Assembly: GCF_000745835.1 (NCBI RefSeq)
Contig: NZ_KN050757.1
Coordinates: forward strand, 1 to 53,156
DNA length: 53,156 nucleotides
Reading direction: 5' to 3'
Source: Belnapia moabensis DSM 16746
GTDB taxonomy: Bacteria; Pseudomonadota; Alphaproteobacteria; Acetobacterales; Acetobacteraceae
The translations under genes were made by a program, and so were the position numbers. Of the stretch, positions 1-8,713 are shown one piece after another; the stretch's first letter is position 1, and each line of letters starts with the position of its first letter. The notes beneath the pieces were generated by a model. That model searched no databases and was not told the DNA's origin. It saw nothing but the letters and a program-made list of their open reading frames with translations.

Positions 1-190
1 AGTCGCGCTCGCGGTAGCCGTTGCGCTGGTTCACCCGATCAGCGCTGCGCTCGCCGTGGCCGGCGCCGCAGGCCCCCTCAGCATCCAGCTCCATCAGTCG
101 ATGGGCTGCAAAGCCAATCATCTCCCGAAGGAAAGTAGCATCGGAGCCCTTTTCCATTAGCTCCCGAAGAGCAATCCTCTCATCGGTCAT
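1..190 (-). pseudogene. IS256-family transposase, N-terminal part (runs off window)
   Basis: The minus strand from an ATG at 190 reads about 63 residues beginning MTDERIALRELMEKG and ending in NQRNGYRER before the window edge. The combination of an N-terminal MTD...L..L, the GxGxxERS stretch and the RNGYRER motif is typical of the start of mutator-type (IS256) DDE transposases. Only the N-terminus is visible, so whether the gene is intact outside the window cannot be judged. Bases 191-306 would be its 5' flank; I see no other gene in them. Confidence 0.75.
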
Positions 191-306
191 CGTGGCGTCC
201 TTGGGTCAGAGTTGCGTGTCGCAACACAACCCTACCGAGGACCAACCACGATGGCCGCCACCGTTACGGTGACGGCCTCCTACACCACGTCCGGGGGCAC
301 GATCCA

Positions 307-501
307 GCGCGGCGCCGAGAGCGCCAGATGCAGCGGTTCAAGTCACCGAAGCAGGCGCAGCGCTTCCTATCATCCCACGCGATGATCTATGGCCATTTCC
401 GTCCGCGGCGGCACTTGATGACGGCTGCTGAGTACCGCGATGCCCGTGCCAAGGCCTTCCGGATCTGGCGGCAGGAGACGTGCGTCCAGATGGCCGCGTA
501 A
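307..501 (+). pseudogene. IS6-family transposase, C-terminal fragment
   Basis: A plus-strand frame ending at TAA 499-501 reads RRRERQMQRFKS, then QRFLSSHAMIYGHFRPRRH, and ends in WRQETCVQMAA. This is the C-terminal end of IS6/IS240-type transposases, and it matches the end of the second IS6 remnant at 38705-39345. Everything upstream of about position 307, including the DDE catalytic residues, is missing. The fragment lies between IS256 and IS1380 pieces, so it is old IS debris. Confidence 0.8.
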
Positions 502-559
502 GCACGACAGGTGTCGTGCCGCGCGGCCAAACGCGTCCATCAATCCAACAACTTGGCAA

Positions 560-717
560 TACCCCGCCAGCCGGTCACACAGACCAAGGTGGCGCTTGGC
601 CGCGGCCAACAGCATGACGCCGCCGTCCGAGGTCAGCCGACCGCCATCGAAGGCGGCGGCCACCTTCTTGCGGCCGATCGCTGGAAAGCCGAAGGGTTCG
701 GTCGTATTGTCATCCAT
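560..717 (-). pseudogene. IS1380-family transposase, N-terminal fragment
   Basis: From an ATG at 717 the minus strand reads MDDNTTEPFGFPAIGRKKV followed by AAFDGGRLTSDGGVMLL, the characteristic start of IS1380-type transposases. The resemblance is lost after about 50 residues (near 560), where the frame runs into the IS6 remnant's downstream flank. The catalytic core is absent, so this is a truncated, non-functional copy. The exact break point is uncertain by a few tens of bases. Confidence 0.7.
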
Positions 718-1123
718 TGCGAGTGTGGTGTGGCCTGACGGTGCTGCGGGTTGGTCTCGACACCCGAGTTCGCAAACGTCATCAGCAACTTACGCTACGC
801 CCGCCAGCCTCTCCGCAGACCCGTGGTGAATAAGAACGGTTTCCGTAATGGGCCCGTGGGTGTCAAGTCCCCCGAGTGATCGTCTCGCCGCCAGGTTCTT
901 GCTTCCGTCCGTGGTCGGCGCCAGGGCCGCCACATCATCCTGGTCAGAGGGGACCGGCAAGCCGATCTAGTGATCGCGTGGTCACCACCCCTTGGCAGCG
1001 CCACTCCGTTCTCAGCGGCTTCACCGTTCCCGCGTCCCGGCGACGGGACCTCGGGGGAGCGGGATCCCGTCAGGCCCGCTCCGATCTCGTCTCCTGCCTG
1101 CCTCTCCCTCCTGCCTCGCTGGG
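718..1123. other. Gap between IS fragments, no gene seen
   Basis: About 400 bases between the start of the IS1380 fragment and the end of the IS110 gene. It should hold the 5' flank of the IS1380 piece and the 3' flank of the IS110 element. The open frames here are GC-driven and rich in Arg, Pro and Ser, without a recognisable protein, so I call nothing. Confidence 0.5.
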
Positions 1124-2157
1124 TTACGCCACGGCCGTCGGCTCCTTGCTCCACCGGAACTCCGTGCCGTCCACCCAGATCCGGTGCAGCACCGTCCCGA
1201 GCTTGCGCGCCAGCGCCACCTTGGCCCGGCGCGCGCCGCGTCGCTTCGCCACCTCCATCGCCCAGCGCTTCAGCGCCGAGAACCGCGTCGTGCGCGTCAG
1301 CAACACGTTCGCGGCCTCATAGAGAGCCACCCGCACCGAGGCGTCGCCAACGCGGGTTATGCCACCCACTACATCCGTCTCGCCGGACTGATAGCGCTTG
1401 GGCGTCAGGCCGAAGTGCGCGCCCACATCCTTCGATCGTCTGAACCTGGTCGGGTCATCCACCGCGGCCACGAAGGTCAGTGCCACCACCGCGCCGACAC
1501 CCGGCACCGTCATCAGCCGACGGCAAACTTCGTGCTCCCGCACGATTGCCAGCATGCGCCGATGCAGGATAGCCGCCTCCGCTCGCAGCGCCTCACGCGC
1601 TCGCAGCATCGGCTCCGCCACCGCTTCGAGAATCGACTGCCCGGCGGTCAGCTCGCGCACCCGGCGGCGAAGCGGGATTTAGTGGCCTCCCCGAGCTTCA
1701 GGCCGAAGCCGCGCAAGATGCCTCGGATCGACAACTCAAGGTCGAGCAGCTTGTTAAGCAGCATCTTCCGCCCCGCGAGCAGTGCCCTGACCTCCTGCGC
1801 CGCCAGCGATTTGCTATGCACCGGGCGGTACCAGCCCATCCGCAACAGCTGCGCGATACCGCGCGCGTCCCGCCGGTCGGTCTTCACCACCATCGCCGAC
1901 AGCGCCGACTTCACGTGCCGGGTCTCCAGCAGCACGGTCTCGTGCCCCGCGGCCGTCAGCCCAGCGTGCAGCCACTGCGATAGTGGTCCCGCCTCCAGCC
2001 CAACCCGCGTCACCGCCAGCCCCAGCCCGACAAGGAACCCGACCAGCGCCTCCGGCTCGCTGCGGACCTTCGCCTCCCGGATGATCCGGCCTGTCCCGTC
2101 TACCACGCAGATGCTCGAGAACTCGAGCGAGACGTCGATGCCGACATAATGCTCCAT
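1124..2157 (-). pseudogene. IS110-family transposase, frameshifted
   Basis: The N-terminal part starts at ATG 2157 (MEHYVGIDVSLE) and carries the RuvC-like DEDD residues: Asp in YVGIDVSLE, Glu in VGLEAGPLS, and the Asp pair in KTDRRDARG. The C-terminal part (1124 to about 1660) contains the transposase-20 domain, with VPGVGAVVALTFVAAVDDP and HFGLTPKRYQSG. The two halves are in different frames. The N-terminal frame ends in FAAGCAS and the other resumes as VRELTAGQS, which places a single-base shift at about 1650-1675. Unless the shift is a sequencing error the element is dead. The upstream ATG-like start at 2205 is less likely, because family members begin with M-x-x-YVGIDVS. Confidence 0.9.
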
Positions 2158-2314
2158 GGCTGTCCTCCGCGATGTCGACGGCCGGTCCAGCCGGCCACCT
2201 CCCAAGCAACATCATTCTGGGGGACAGACACCCTCCGGAGCATCCGTCGGTGCGGGCCCGCTACCGGATCTAGCCCCACCTCACCCCAGGGCTGGGGCGA
2301 GGTGGAGCAGGGAG

Positions 2315-4246
2315 TCAGGGGCGATGCCAGACCGCGGCGAACCTTGAGCCTCCGGCATAGCCTTGGACCTTGTGCAGCCAAAAACCCTGGGGCGCGAGCT
2401 CGTCGAACTTGGCCTGGTAGCCTTCCGCGGTGAGGTCGAAGACGTGCCACTCGCCGCCGGCAGGCCTCCAAACCCCGCCGAAGAGCGGCCCCGCCGCCGT
2501 CTCTACGACACTGACGCTCACCACCTTCAGCCCGCTCGGCTTGAGTTCGTCGAACTTGGCCTGGAACGCGTCGCGGGACATGTTGTGGTATTCGAAGAAG
2601 GTGCTGCTTTCCGCAGTGGCGAAGACCGCCCCGTGCCTCAAGGCGCCGCCCACGTCGTAGCTGCACCGGTCATCAACGACGTAGTGTTGCTGTTCGACTA
2701 GGTTCTTCCAATTCGCCATCCAGCTGTTTTCGTCCATTTCGAAATAGGCGGCGAACCACTCGCCGGCCAGCTTTTGCCAGATGACCGTGAACAGTGGGAC
2801 CCCATTGCTGACCGTGGCGCTCATCTGCCGCGGTCGGAGCCCCTCTTTCAGGTATTCGCCGTGCCAACGCTCCCACTCCGCGCGGCTCATGTTGAACCGC
2901 GCGTACCATTCCAGAGGCAAGGTCCAATCAAAGGCGCCGGCGCAGCGCTGCCCCGCCGGCGTTTCGTAGACGCTCAGGGTTCTCAGCCCCGCCCCCATCG
3001 CCGGGTAGTAATCGAAGTATTTGGCGAAGATCTCGATGGGCAGTTCATGGAAGGCCAACAGGAAGGGCGCGAAGAAGCGTGGGCCGAGCGTTGACTTTCC
3101 CAGATCGTAGCAGTCCGGCGCGCTCCGGTCGCTGTAGACGCCGTACGGGTCGACGAGCATGAAGCCGGAGCCGTCAGGAGCCGCCACGCCGAAATATAGG
3201 TGGAGGTGTATGTTCCCGGCTTTCATGTCCGTGGGAACGCCGTCGTTGTCCAAACCCCAACCAGCTCCTCCCCATCCAGTGTTCCCAGCGTGCCCCACCA
3301 ACTGCCCGGCGTATACGCTGTCGCCCACATTGACCGGGATGGCGTCGCCGTCCGTCCCCCACAGGCGTTCAAGATCGGAAGTCATCTTGCGTCTAGCGAA
3401 CAGGTAGTATTTGTAATCCCGTCCGTAATTGCCGGCCGAGTCCCTAGCGTCGCTCGGCTTGGGCATCGCCTTGGCCCTCGCCACATCGTGGGTGAGGCCG
3501 TCGCGGAGATGCATGCTGAGGCTTCTGTAGCGGTCGCCGTTCGGTGCGACATGCTCAATAATCAGCACGTTCCCGGTCCGATCGTCCCAGAACTTGGCCA
3601 CGACCGTGCCGGCCGCGACGGCATGCACGGAGAATGACGGGCTGCCAGGGCTGCCATCGGTACGGCTGAAGTCGCACGCGGCGTGCATGCCCCTCACATT
3701 GGGATCTGCGCTCAGGTTATAGAACCATCCGCCGCCCAGTCCGACGTTCGGGTTCTGGTAAGGCAAATAGAACGGCATGCTGACACGCACGCCGCTGGCA
3801 ATCTCCCGTGCTTTGTTTTCGTCGTTTTCAAGAGTGAACGCCCCGATGGATCGGTAGTGCACCACAGTTCCGTTGGCGTCTGCGAACTGCTCGTCGTAGA
3901 AGGAGTCGTTCGTCCCCTTGGTCTCGTCGTTCACGTGAGGCGGCGTGCAGCATTCGGCTGCGCCGTAGCTGTTGGCAAAGACGACCCCGTCCTTGAATGC
4001 CTCCAAAGGCCCCTTGAGAACCCGCGCCCAGCGCCAGGTTTGGGGGACCGCTGGCTTGAATCGCCTCAGGCCGGGCCGGAGCCTTGCGATCGGACGTCCT
4101 GGCGCATGGGTTTGTCGGCTCGGAGCGCCTATCACGCGCCGCAAGTCGTCGCGGTGTTCAGGGGCGGAACGGACACCCCGGTAGTGAAGGTTGGACACGT
4201 CGACCCTCACGAGGCGCTGAAGCTCAGAAAAGGACCGTTGCGCCAT
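2315..4246 (-). CDS. M23 (LytM-type) metallopeptidase with C-terminal tandem repeats
   Basis: A 643-aa protein. I chose ATG 4246 because GGGAGGA lies just upstream; a TTG 18 bases earlier also opens the frame. The central part has the M23 zinc motifs: His in MHAACDFS (about residue 187, HxxxD) and HLHLYFG (about residue 347, HxH), so it is probably a peptidoglycan or glycyl endopeptidase. Residues about 400-643 are around five 48-residue repeats of the bacterial tandem-repeat (BTRD1, polyglycine-hydrolase-like) type, for example AKFDELKPSGLKVV and AKFDELAPQGFWLH. No signal peptide is visible. It is the last gene of the minus-strand run, separated from the rest by an IS5 remnant. The M23 assignment is strong; the substrate and the export route are unknown. 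Confidence 0.8.
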   Translation of the reverse strand: MAQRSFSELQRLVRVDVSNLHYRGVRSAPEHRDDLRRVIGAPSRQTHAPGRPIARLRPGLRRFKPAVPQTWRWARVLKGPLEAFKDGVVFANSYGAAECCTPPHVNDETKGTNDSFYDEQFADANGTVVHYRSIGAFTLENDENKAREIASGVRVSMPFYLPYQNPNVGLGGGWFYNLSADPNVRGMHAACDFSRTDGSPGSPSFSVHAVAAGTVVAKFWDDRTGNVLIIEHVAPNGDRYRSLSMHLRDGLTHDVARAKAMPKPSDARDSAGNYGRDYKYYLFARRKMTSDLERLWGTDGDAIPVNVGDSVYAGQLVGHAGNTGWGGAGWGLDNDGVPTDMKAGNIHLHLYFGVAAPDGSGFMLVDPYGVYSDRSAPDCYDLGKSTLGPRFFAPFLLAFHELPIEIFAKYFDYYPAMGAGLRTLSVYETPAGQRCAGAFDWTLPLEWYARFNMSRAEWERWHGEYLKEGLRPRQMSATVSNGVPLFTVIWQKLAGEWFAAYFEMDENSWMANWKNLVEQQHYVVDDRCSYDVGGALRHGAVFATAESSTFFEYHNMSRDAFQAKFDELKPSGLKVVSVSVVETAAGPLFGGVWRPAGGEWHVFDLTAEGYQAKFDELAPQGFWLHKVQGYAGGSRFAAVWHRP

Positions 4247-4547
4247 TTTTTCCTCCCGCGGCAATGCTGCCTTCGCGAGAGGATTGTGAGTCTCAGGCCT
4301 TTACAAGTAGGTTGTGAGGAATGCTCGCTTTCCCGCCTACAAACCGCCGTGATCCCGACACATTCCAGATTCACCGTTATGAGGCAGCGAATTGTCAGCA
4401 CAGTGGGTGGCGCGTGCGTTCCAAGCCTGGGCCAACGTCAGCGAGGTCACCGCCGCGGCCTGAACTCCAATCCGCATCGGCCCTCGGCCAGCAGCGTGTT
4501 GCACCGGTCGACGGATCGGGCGCATTGAGCCCGACCCAGGTTTCCGG
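4247..4547. promoter_or_regulatory. Upstream region of the M23 gene, bounded by IS5 remnant
   Basis: About 300 bases between the M23 gene and the IS5 remnant, with no convincing gene. The part nearest the gene (4280-4390) is less GC-rich than its surroundings, as expected for a promoter, but I do not see a clear -35/-10 pair. If the IS5 was inserted inside an ancestral operon, transcription of the M23 gene may now depend on this region. Confidence 0.3.
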
Positions 4548-5512
4548 TCATGCGATGCAGACGTACTCTGGGCGACCGAACTCAAGCATGCGGTTCAGCG
4601 CCTCGGCGGCGATGGCCACCTCGGTGCGCTATCGCCCGTCAGTTTGCGAACGCAGGCCATCACCGATGACGCGCTTCCATCTTGAGATGTCAGACTCCAC
4701 CAGAGCTCGATGGTTGTAGCCCGATCCCTTCTGCCAGCCCATGCGGCCGCGCTCGGCGATGAGTTGCAGGTGGCGATCGCGCTGGGTCGGCGCTGCCCCA
4801 GCCGTGTCGCTCGGCACTGCGCTTGAGCGAGGCGGGATGATGACATCGGCATCCGGATGCCGTGTAGCGATCCCAGCGTAGACGTCGTCCCTGTCGTACG
4901 CACCGTTACCAGTGAAGGACGCCACCGGCCCCTCCGCTTGGTCGAGCAAGGGGCCAGCCTGCGAGCCATCGTCGGCATCCTTATCGGTCAGTGCCAATGC
5001 GACGATGAACCCGGTGTCGGCGTCGGTGGCGAGATGAAGCTTGCGCCAGCCACGCCGCTTTCTCGTGCCGTGCTTCTCCACCAGCCACTCGCCAGGGCCA
5101 CAAAGCTTCAATCCCGTGCTGTCCACCAGCAGGTGCACGGGCTCACGCCCTCCGCGTGGGCGTGGCACCTCCAACGTCTGCGCTCGGTGGCTTATCGTGC
5201 TATGATCGGGGATGGCGAGGTCGAGGCCAAGCAGGCCGATGATGGAGGCCATGAGGCCTTCCGTCTGGCGCAGCGTCAGGCGAAACACCGCCCGCAGGGT
5301 CAATGCCGTGGTGATCCCAAGGCAGAGTAGCGCAGCTGTCCACCCCGGGTGGTTTGCGGCTCAGCCCGCCACGCCTCGATCGCCTCTGCTGAGAACCACA
5401 CGGTCAGGCTGCCGCGTGCTCGTAAACCAGCCTCGTAGGCAGGCCAATTCGTCGCCCTGTGTTGCTGGCGTGGAATGTGGTGCCGACGGTCTGCATTGGC
5501 TTTGAATGGCAA
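4548..5512 (-). pseudogene. IS5-family transposase, frameshift plus stop
   Basis: Reads from TTG 5512 (PFKANADRRHHIPRQ) to TGA 4548 (RPEYVCIA). It aligns along its length with the intact copy at 50388-51353. The DDE residues are visible: Asp in HLLVDSTGLK, Asp in NGAYDRDD and Glu in RALVESDIS. Two lesions are present: a frameshift at about 5305 between the N-terminal piece and TLRAVFRL, and an in-frame TAG at about 4629 just after SQTDGR. It lies between the lipoprotein gene and the M23 gene of an otherwise continuous minus-strand run. Confidence 0.85.
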
Positions 5513-5602
5513 GGTGAATGCCCCGGAGCGGTGGTAGGGCATAGCCCTGGTCCTATTCTACGCCGGCGATGCCCTTACGCCCATCCGTGCACCAAGCTCA
5601 CG

Positions 5603-5950
5603 CTATCTCTCCCTAGGTTCGGTAGGAGGCGGGCGCGGTGCGGTGTGCTGCCCACCAGACACCTTTCGGCCTGGCGCGCCGCCGCGGAGCAGCGGCGCGG
5701 CCGGGGGGAGGGGCACCGCTGACATTCGCTCGCGGTGGTCAAGCTCAGCGTCGGTCGGCGTGCCGTAGCCAGGAACAGGGGAAGAAGGCCGACCGGTGTT
5801 GCCGGCCCGGGTACGTTCGTCGTCGAGCGCCTGCACAAGCGCATTCGAAGCCTTCCCCGCTTGCACAGATTGGGTGCTCGCCGCGCCTCCGCCTTGCGCC
5901 GCGCAGGCGGCCAGCAATAACGCGGCGCCGAGCGCGAGGGCTGTCCTCAT
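5603..5950 (-). CDS. Small lipoprotein carrying a DAELDHRER module
   Basis: A 115-aa protein starting MRTALALGAALLLAACAA. This is a lipoprotein signal with lipobox LAAC (Cys16), so it is predicted to be anchored in the outer or inner membrane from the periplasmic side. A GTG at 5974 would add eight residues. The C-terminal half reads PTDAELDHRERMSAVPLPP and ends in PPPTEPRER. It matches the module found twice in the neighbouring gene at 7217-7702 (EELDRRDR, P..PAGPPLR, HTPP.PTEP). It is the only member of the minus-strand run with a signal sequence, so it may be the membrane tether for the other products. No function is known to me. Confidence 0.6.
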   Translation of the reverse strand: MRTALALGAALLLAACAAQGGGAASTQSVQAGKASNALVQALDDERTRAGNTGRPSSPVPGYGTPTDAELDHRERMSAVPLPPAAPLLRGGAPGRKVSGGQHTAPRPPPTEPRER

Positions 5951-5992
5951 TGCTGCACGAAGGGACCGGACCACGCCGCACCGCCGAGCCGC

Positions 5993-7201
5993 TTAAGCAT
6001 GGAACTCGATGTAACGGGGTTCGATATTTTTGCGCTCAGACCCGCCCTGCAACGTATAGCCTGCCGCGACCCAGTGGCTCGGGGCGCTGTAGTGCGCGAT
6101 GCAGGAGAGGTAGTCGCCCCAGGACTGGTCGGTCGGCCCGTGGGTGCTCGTCCCGGTCAGCACCGTGTCCCACCCCGTCGCGGTCCGCACTCCGACAACG
6201 TGGCAGGGATGGCGCAACCCGCCGCCGAAGAAGGCGCTGAACCCTATCTGCCCCGAGGAGTTCGCCGCTGCCGCTGGATAGGCCCAGGCGGAGTTGGCGC
6301 TCCAAAGATCGGGCTCGTCTAGGACCGCCTTCGTACTCTCGTTGATGCGAACAACTCGGATGTAGGGCAGAGGGTGGGTGGCATCGCGGTTGGCTGTCCA
6401 CATGAAGCAGATGATCCCGGCTCCAATCGAGGCGCCCGTGACGCGCCCGTCCGTGCGGAGCATCCAATCGACGTTATCGGGACCAGGCGCCGAATAAGTG
6501 CTGTTGGCCCAGGTACGAATGTCCACGTCCGTCCAGGTGACGTTCTCGGCGCCGTCTGCCCACTCAAAAAGCCGGATCTGCGCCAACGAATTGTGGCTGC
6601 CGAAGTACATGGTCGAGCCAGCGCTTCGGGTGAGCCGAAGCGAGCCATTCTCCGTGGTCGTCCACCAGCGGTAATTCAGACTCTCGCCAGAGGCCAAAGT
6701 GGCCAGCGAGAAGCGGAACAGGACGGAACGCTGCCACGCGTTCCCCTGGAAGGCATTGAAGGTCACGAACAGGTTGTCGTTTGTCACCGCCATGTCCGGG
6801 TAGTCGAACCATAGGTTGGTCCAGCTGGCGTCCACGCCGCTGGGCGCAAAATCCCAGTAATACCAGCTGCCGAAGGAGGTGTCGCGGCAGACTGCGATGC
6901 GGAAAATGTTGTCGCCTGCGGCCACGGTGGAATACTGCAAGAGCCAGACCCAGATGCGGTGCCGCGGGATGTACTGGACGATCTGGTCGCAGCAGAAGCC
7001 ACCCGCCGAGGCCGGAAAGCGGGTGAAGGGATCGACATAGGTCCAGTGTCCCCCGCCATCGGTGGAGGTGCAGGCGAACCAGTTGCCGGTCACCATAAGC
7101 TGGTTCTGGTTTGCCGCAGCAGTTGGCTCGCAGATGACCGAGGTGCGGGTACTGGTGGCCGCGTCGTCAAGGCCGGCGTTCTTTACGAGTGTGATCGGCA
7201 C
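5993..7201 (-). CDS. Sialidase/BNR-like beta-propeller protein, function unknown
   Basis: A 402-aa protein starting at GTG 7201, with a purine-rich GAGGGGGA about eight bases upstream. It has no signal peptide. Features of a sialidase-fold or exo-alpha-sialidase-like propeller include an Asp-box-like TSTDGGGHWTYVDPFT near residue 46 and many Trp/Tyr-rich strands (GSWYYWDF, LNYRWWTTTENGS). It also has a SWGDYLSC segment near residue 365 of the kind found in uncharacterised BNR-repeat proteins. I cannot see a complete sialidase Arg triad, so a carbohydrate-binding or structural role is as likely as hydrolysis. It lies 15 bases downstream of the 161-aa gene, in the same run. Confidence 0.6.
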   Translation of the reverse strand: MPITLVKNAGLDDAATSTRTSVICEPTAAANQNQLMVTGNWFACTSTDGGGHWTYVDPFTRFPASAGGFCCDQIVQYIPRHRIWVWLLQYSTVAAGDNIFRIAVCRDTSFGSWYYWDFAPSGVDASWTNLWFDYPDMAVTNDNLFVTFNAFQGNAWQRSVLFRFSLATLASGESLNYRWWTTTENGSLRLTRSAGSTMYFGSHNSLAQIRLFEWADGAENVTWTDVDIRTWANSTYSAPGPDNVDWMLRTDGRVTGASIGAGIICFMWTANRDATHPLPYIRVVRINESTKAVLDEPDLWSANSAWAYPAAAANSSGQIGFSAFFGGGLRHPCHVVGVRTATGWDTVLTGTSTHGPTDQSWGDYLSCIAHYSAPSHWVAAGYTLQGGSERKNIEPRYIEFHA

Positions 7202-7216
7202 GGCGGTTCTCCCCCT

Positions 7217-7702
7217 CTACTCTTTCGGTTCAGTCGGGGCCGGCGGCGTGTGCGTCTGCGCAGCGCGCAGCGCCGACATCGGCGCGACGTCACGCAGCGG
7301 CGGCCCCGCAGCCCGTCGAGGCCCAGCCTTCAGCCGATCGCGCCGGTCCAGGTCGTCGGAACTGGGCTTCGGTCCTACGAAGTCCGCAGGCCGTCCGGCT
7401 GCGCTAGTCCGGGTCGCGCCGAGGCGGGCTTTCGGCCCCTGTTCCGCTGGTCCGCCTGACGGCGGGCCAGGTACCGGCTCCGTCGGCAGGGGGGGCGTGT
7501 GTGGAGGCGCGTTCCGCGGCGCCGAGGCGGGCACGTCGTCGCGGAGCGGCGGTCCCGCAGGCCGCCGGGGCTTCGCCTTCTCCCTGTCACGGCGGTCGAG
7601 CTCTTCGTCACTCGGCCGCTGTAACACCGCCAGGTTGTTCGGCGGTCCGGCACTTCTCTCTTGGCTCGGGTTTCCCCTTAATCCTGGTGTCCTGTCGGAC
7701 AT
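7217..7702 (-). CDS. Proline-rich protein with two copies of a DEELDRRDR module
   Basis: A 161-aa protein from ATG 7702 (MSDRTPGLRG), with GGAAGGA six bases upstream. It is built of two copies of one unit of about 65 residues. The first copy has PSDEELDRRDREKAKPRR and PAGPPLRDDVP, then HTPPLPTEP. The second has PSSDDLDRRDRLKAGPRR and AGPPLRDVAP, then HTPPAPTEP. A third, more diverged copy ends the lipoprotein at 5603-5950. The protein is highly charged and Pro-rich, probably disordered, with no signal peptide or membrane segment. The repeat suggests a binding linker or adaptor. It is not a family I recognise. Confidence 0.6.
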   Translation of the reverse strand: MSDRTPGLRGNPSQERSAGPPNNLAVLQRPSDEELDRRDREKAKPRRPAGPPLRDDVPASAPRNAPPHTPPLPTEPVPGPPSGGPAEQGPKARLGATRTSAAGRPADFVGPKPSSDDLDRRDRLKAGPRRAAGPPLRDVAPMSALRAAQTHTPPAPTEPKE

Positions 7703-7726
7703 CTCTTTTCCTTCCAAAGGTTGCAG

Positions 7727-8629
7727 TCAGGCCATCGGCGCGTCCATGCTCACCATTGGTGCCCTGCGCGTTTTGGCGGTGGAGGTCCGTACGGCCTGAG
7801 ACCGATGGGTGGGCTCTGTACCGGCGCCGCGGCGCAAGCTCAGGGCTTGCGTCGCCGCCAGCGCCTCATGGCCAAGTAGGCGATGCCGGCAATCGGGATG
7901 GCGAAGGGCAGAATCTCGAACGCGCCTGAGCCGCCGTCCGGCGAAAAGCCGAAGAGTCTCTCGATGAAGTCCTTGGACAACCTCCAGGAGGGATGGGGAA
8001 AGTCGCGTCGCGCGATCATACCGCCGATCGCGCCGGGGCGACGGTACCAGGATAGACCATTGTGTGTCTCGCGTCGCGGTCATCACCTGGGCTTGGTGCC
8101 AGTCTCGGGTTCGCACGAATACGTCTCGGGCGGCGGCTGAAATTTCTCCGCTGACTGCCCGTGAAAGTTCCAGACAACACGCGACAAAGCGACACGCCAG
8201 ACTCAGCCGGAAAAAGCATTCAGCAAGACAGGTACCGTTGAGTTCGGAGATCTCCGAAAACACGGTACTAGGGTTGATGACCGGATCCCACAGCCGCCTA
8301 TAGCGGACAAACCACGGGTCTATGACCCCTTGTTCGAAGACTACGGCGAATATCTCTTTGCCGCTGGAGCCCGTAGCGCTGACGAGAATCGGCACGTAGC
8401 CCCGGTTGACGAGTTCGGTGAAGCGGGTTCGATACCGTGTTGCCGACGTGCAATGGACCGTCTGCCGGGCTGGTCTGGGGCGGCGCACCCATACGGTGGC
8501 GTAGCACGGATCGAGCGGATCTCCGGACACGCTGAACAAGCGCGGCCGGTATCCTCGCGTGTACAGTTGAGCGACGTGCGGCTGATGGCTCGTGCCTGAG
8601 ACATCATGATATGCGGTGAAGTCCGCCAT
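7727..8629 (-). CDS. BTRD1-type tandem-repeat protein, probably frameshifted C-terminally
   Basis: Start ATG 8629 (MADFTAYHDVSG) with AGGAG upstream. Residues 1 to about 110 contain at least two tandem repeats of the polyglycine-hydrolase-like type, e.g. VAQLYTRGYRPRLFSVSG and RFTELVNRGYVPILVSATG. This is the same repeat class as in the M23 protein at 2315-4246. From about residue 150 the composition turns Arg-rich and unnatural (RDRRYDRATRLSPS). Over 7840-8079 a different minus-strand frame gives a plausible membrane-anchor tail. I therefore suspect a frameshift in the region 8040-8280. As read, the last 150 residues are probably not the native protein. Confidence 0.5.
   Translation of the reverse strand: MADFTAYHDVSGTSHQPHVAQLYTRGYRPRLFSVSGDPLDPCYATVWVRRPRPARQTVHCTSATRYRTRFTELVNRGYVPILVSATGSSGKEIFAVVFEQGVIDPWFVRYRRLWDPVINPSTVFSEISELNGTCLAECFFRLSLACRFVACCLELSRAVSGEISAAARDVFVRTRDWHQAQVMTATRDTQWSILVPSPRRDRRYDRATRLSPSLLEVVQGLHRETLRLFAGRRLRRVRDSALRHPDCRHRLLGHEALAATQALSLRRGAGTEPTHRSQAVRTSTAKTRRAPMVSMDAPMA
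7840..8079 (-). pseudogene. Probable displaced C-terminal tail with membrane anchor
   Basis: This minus-strand frame lies inside the 3' part of the tandem-repeat gene and is open from 8079 to TGA 7840. It contains THNGLSWYRRPGAIGG, WRLSKDFIERLFGFSPDGG, a hydrophobic stretch GAFEILPFAIPIAGIAYLA, and ends in MRRWRRRKP. A hydrophobic helix followed by a basic tail is the shape of a C-terminal sorting or anchor signal. It looks far more protein-like than the overlapping frame, so it is probably the real end of the tandem-repeat protein after a frameshift. A separate 59-aa protein starting at ATG 8019 is the alternative. Confidence 0.4.
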
Positions 8630-8713
8630 GGTTTCTCCTGCCACCGCTACGTGCGTCGGCCGTTGTTGGATTTCGCCCGATTCGAGAGCCGCGGCCGACG
8701 GCGAAAGAGCCTG

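Noticed and set aside
970-2149. Long plus-strand open frames over the IS110 gene (e.g. 992-2149)
   Set aside because: They are antisense shadows of the IS110 transposase, with Arg/Ser/Pro-rich composition and no domains.
5993-7201. Functional sialidase
   Set aside because: One Asp-box-like motif is visible, but I could not identify the Arg triad or the nucleophilic Tyr/Glu pair, so only the fold resemblance is claimed.
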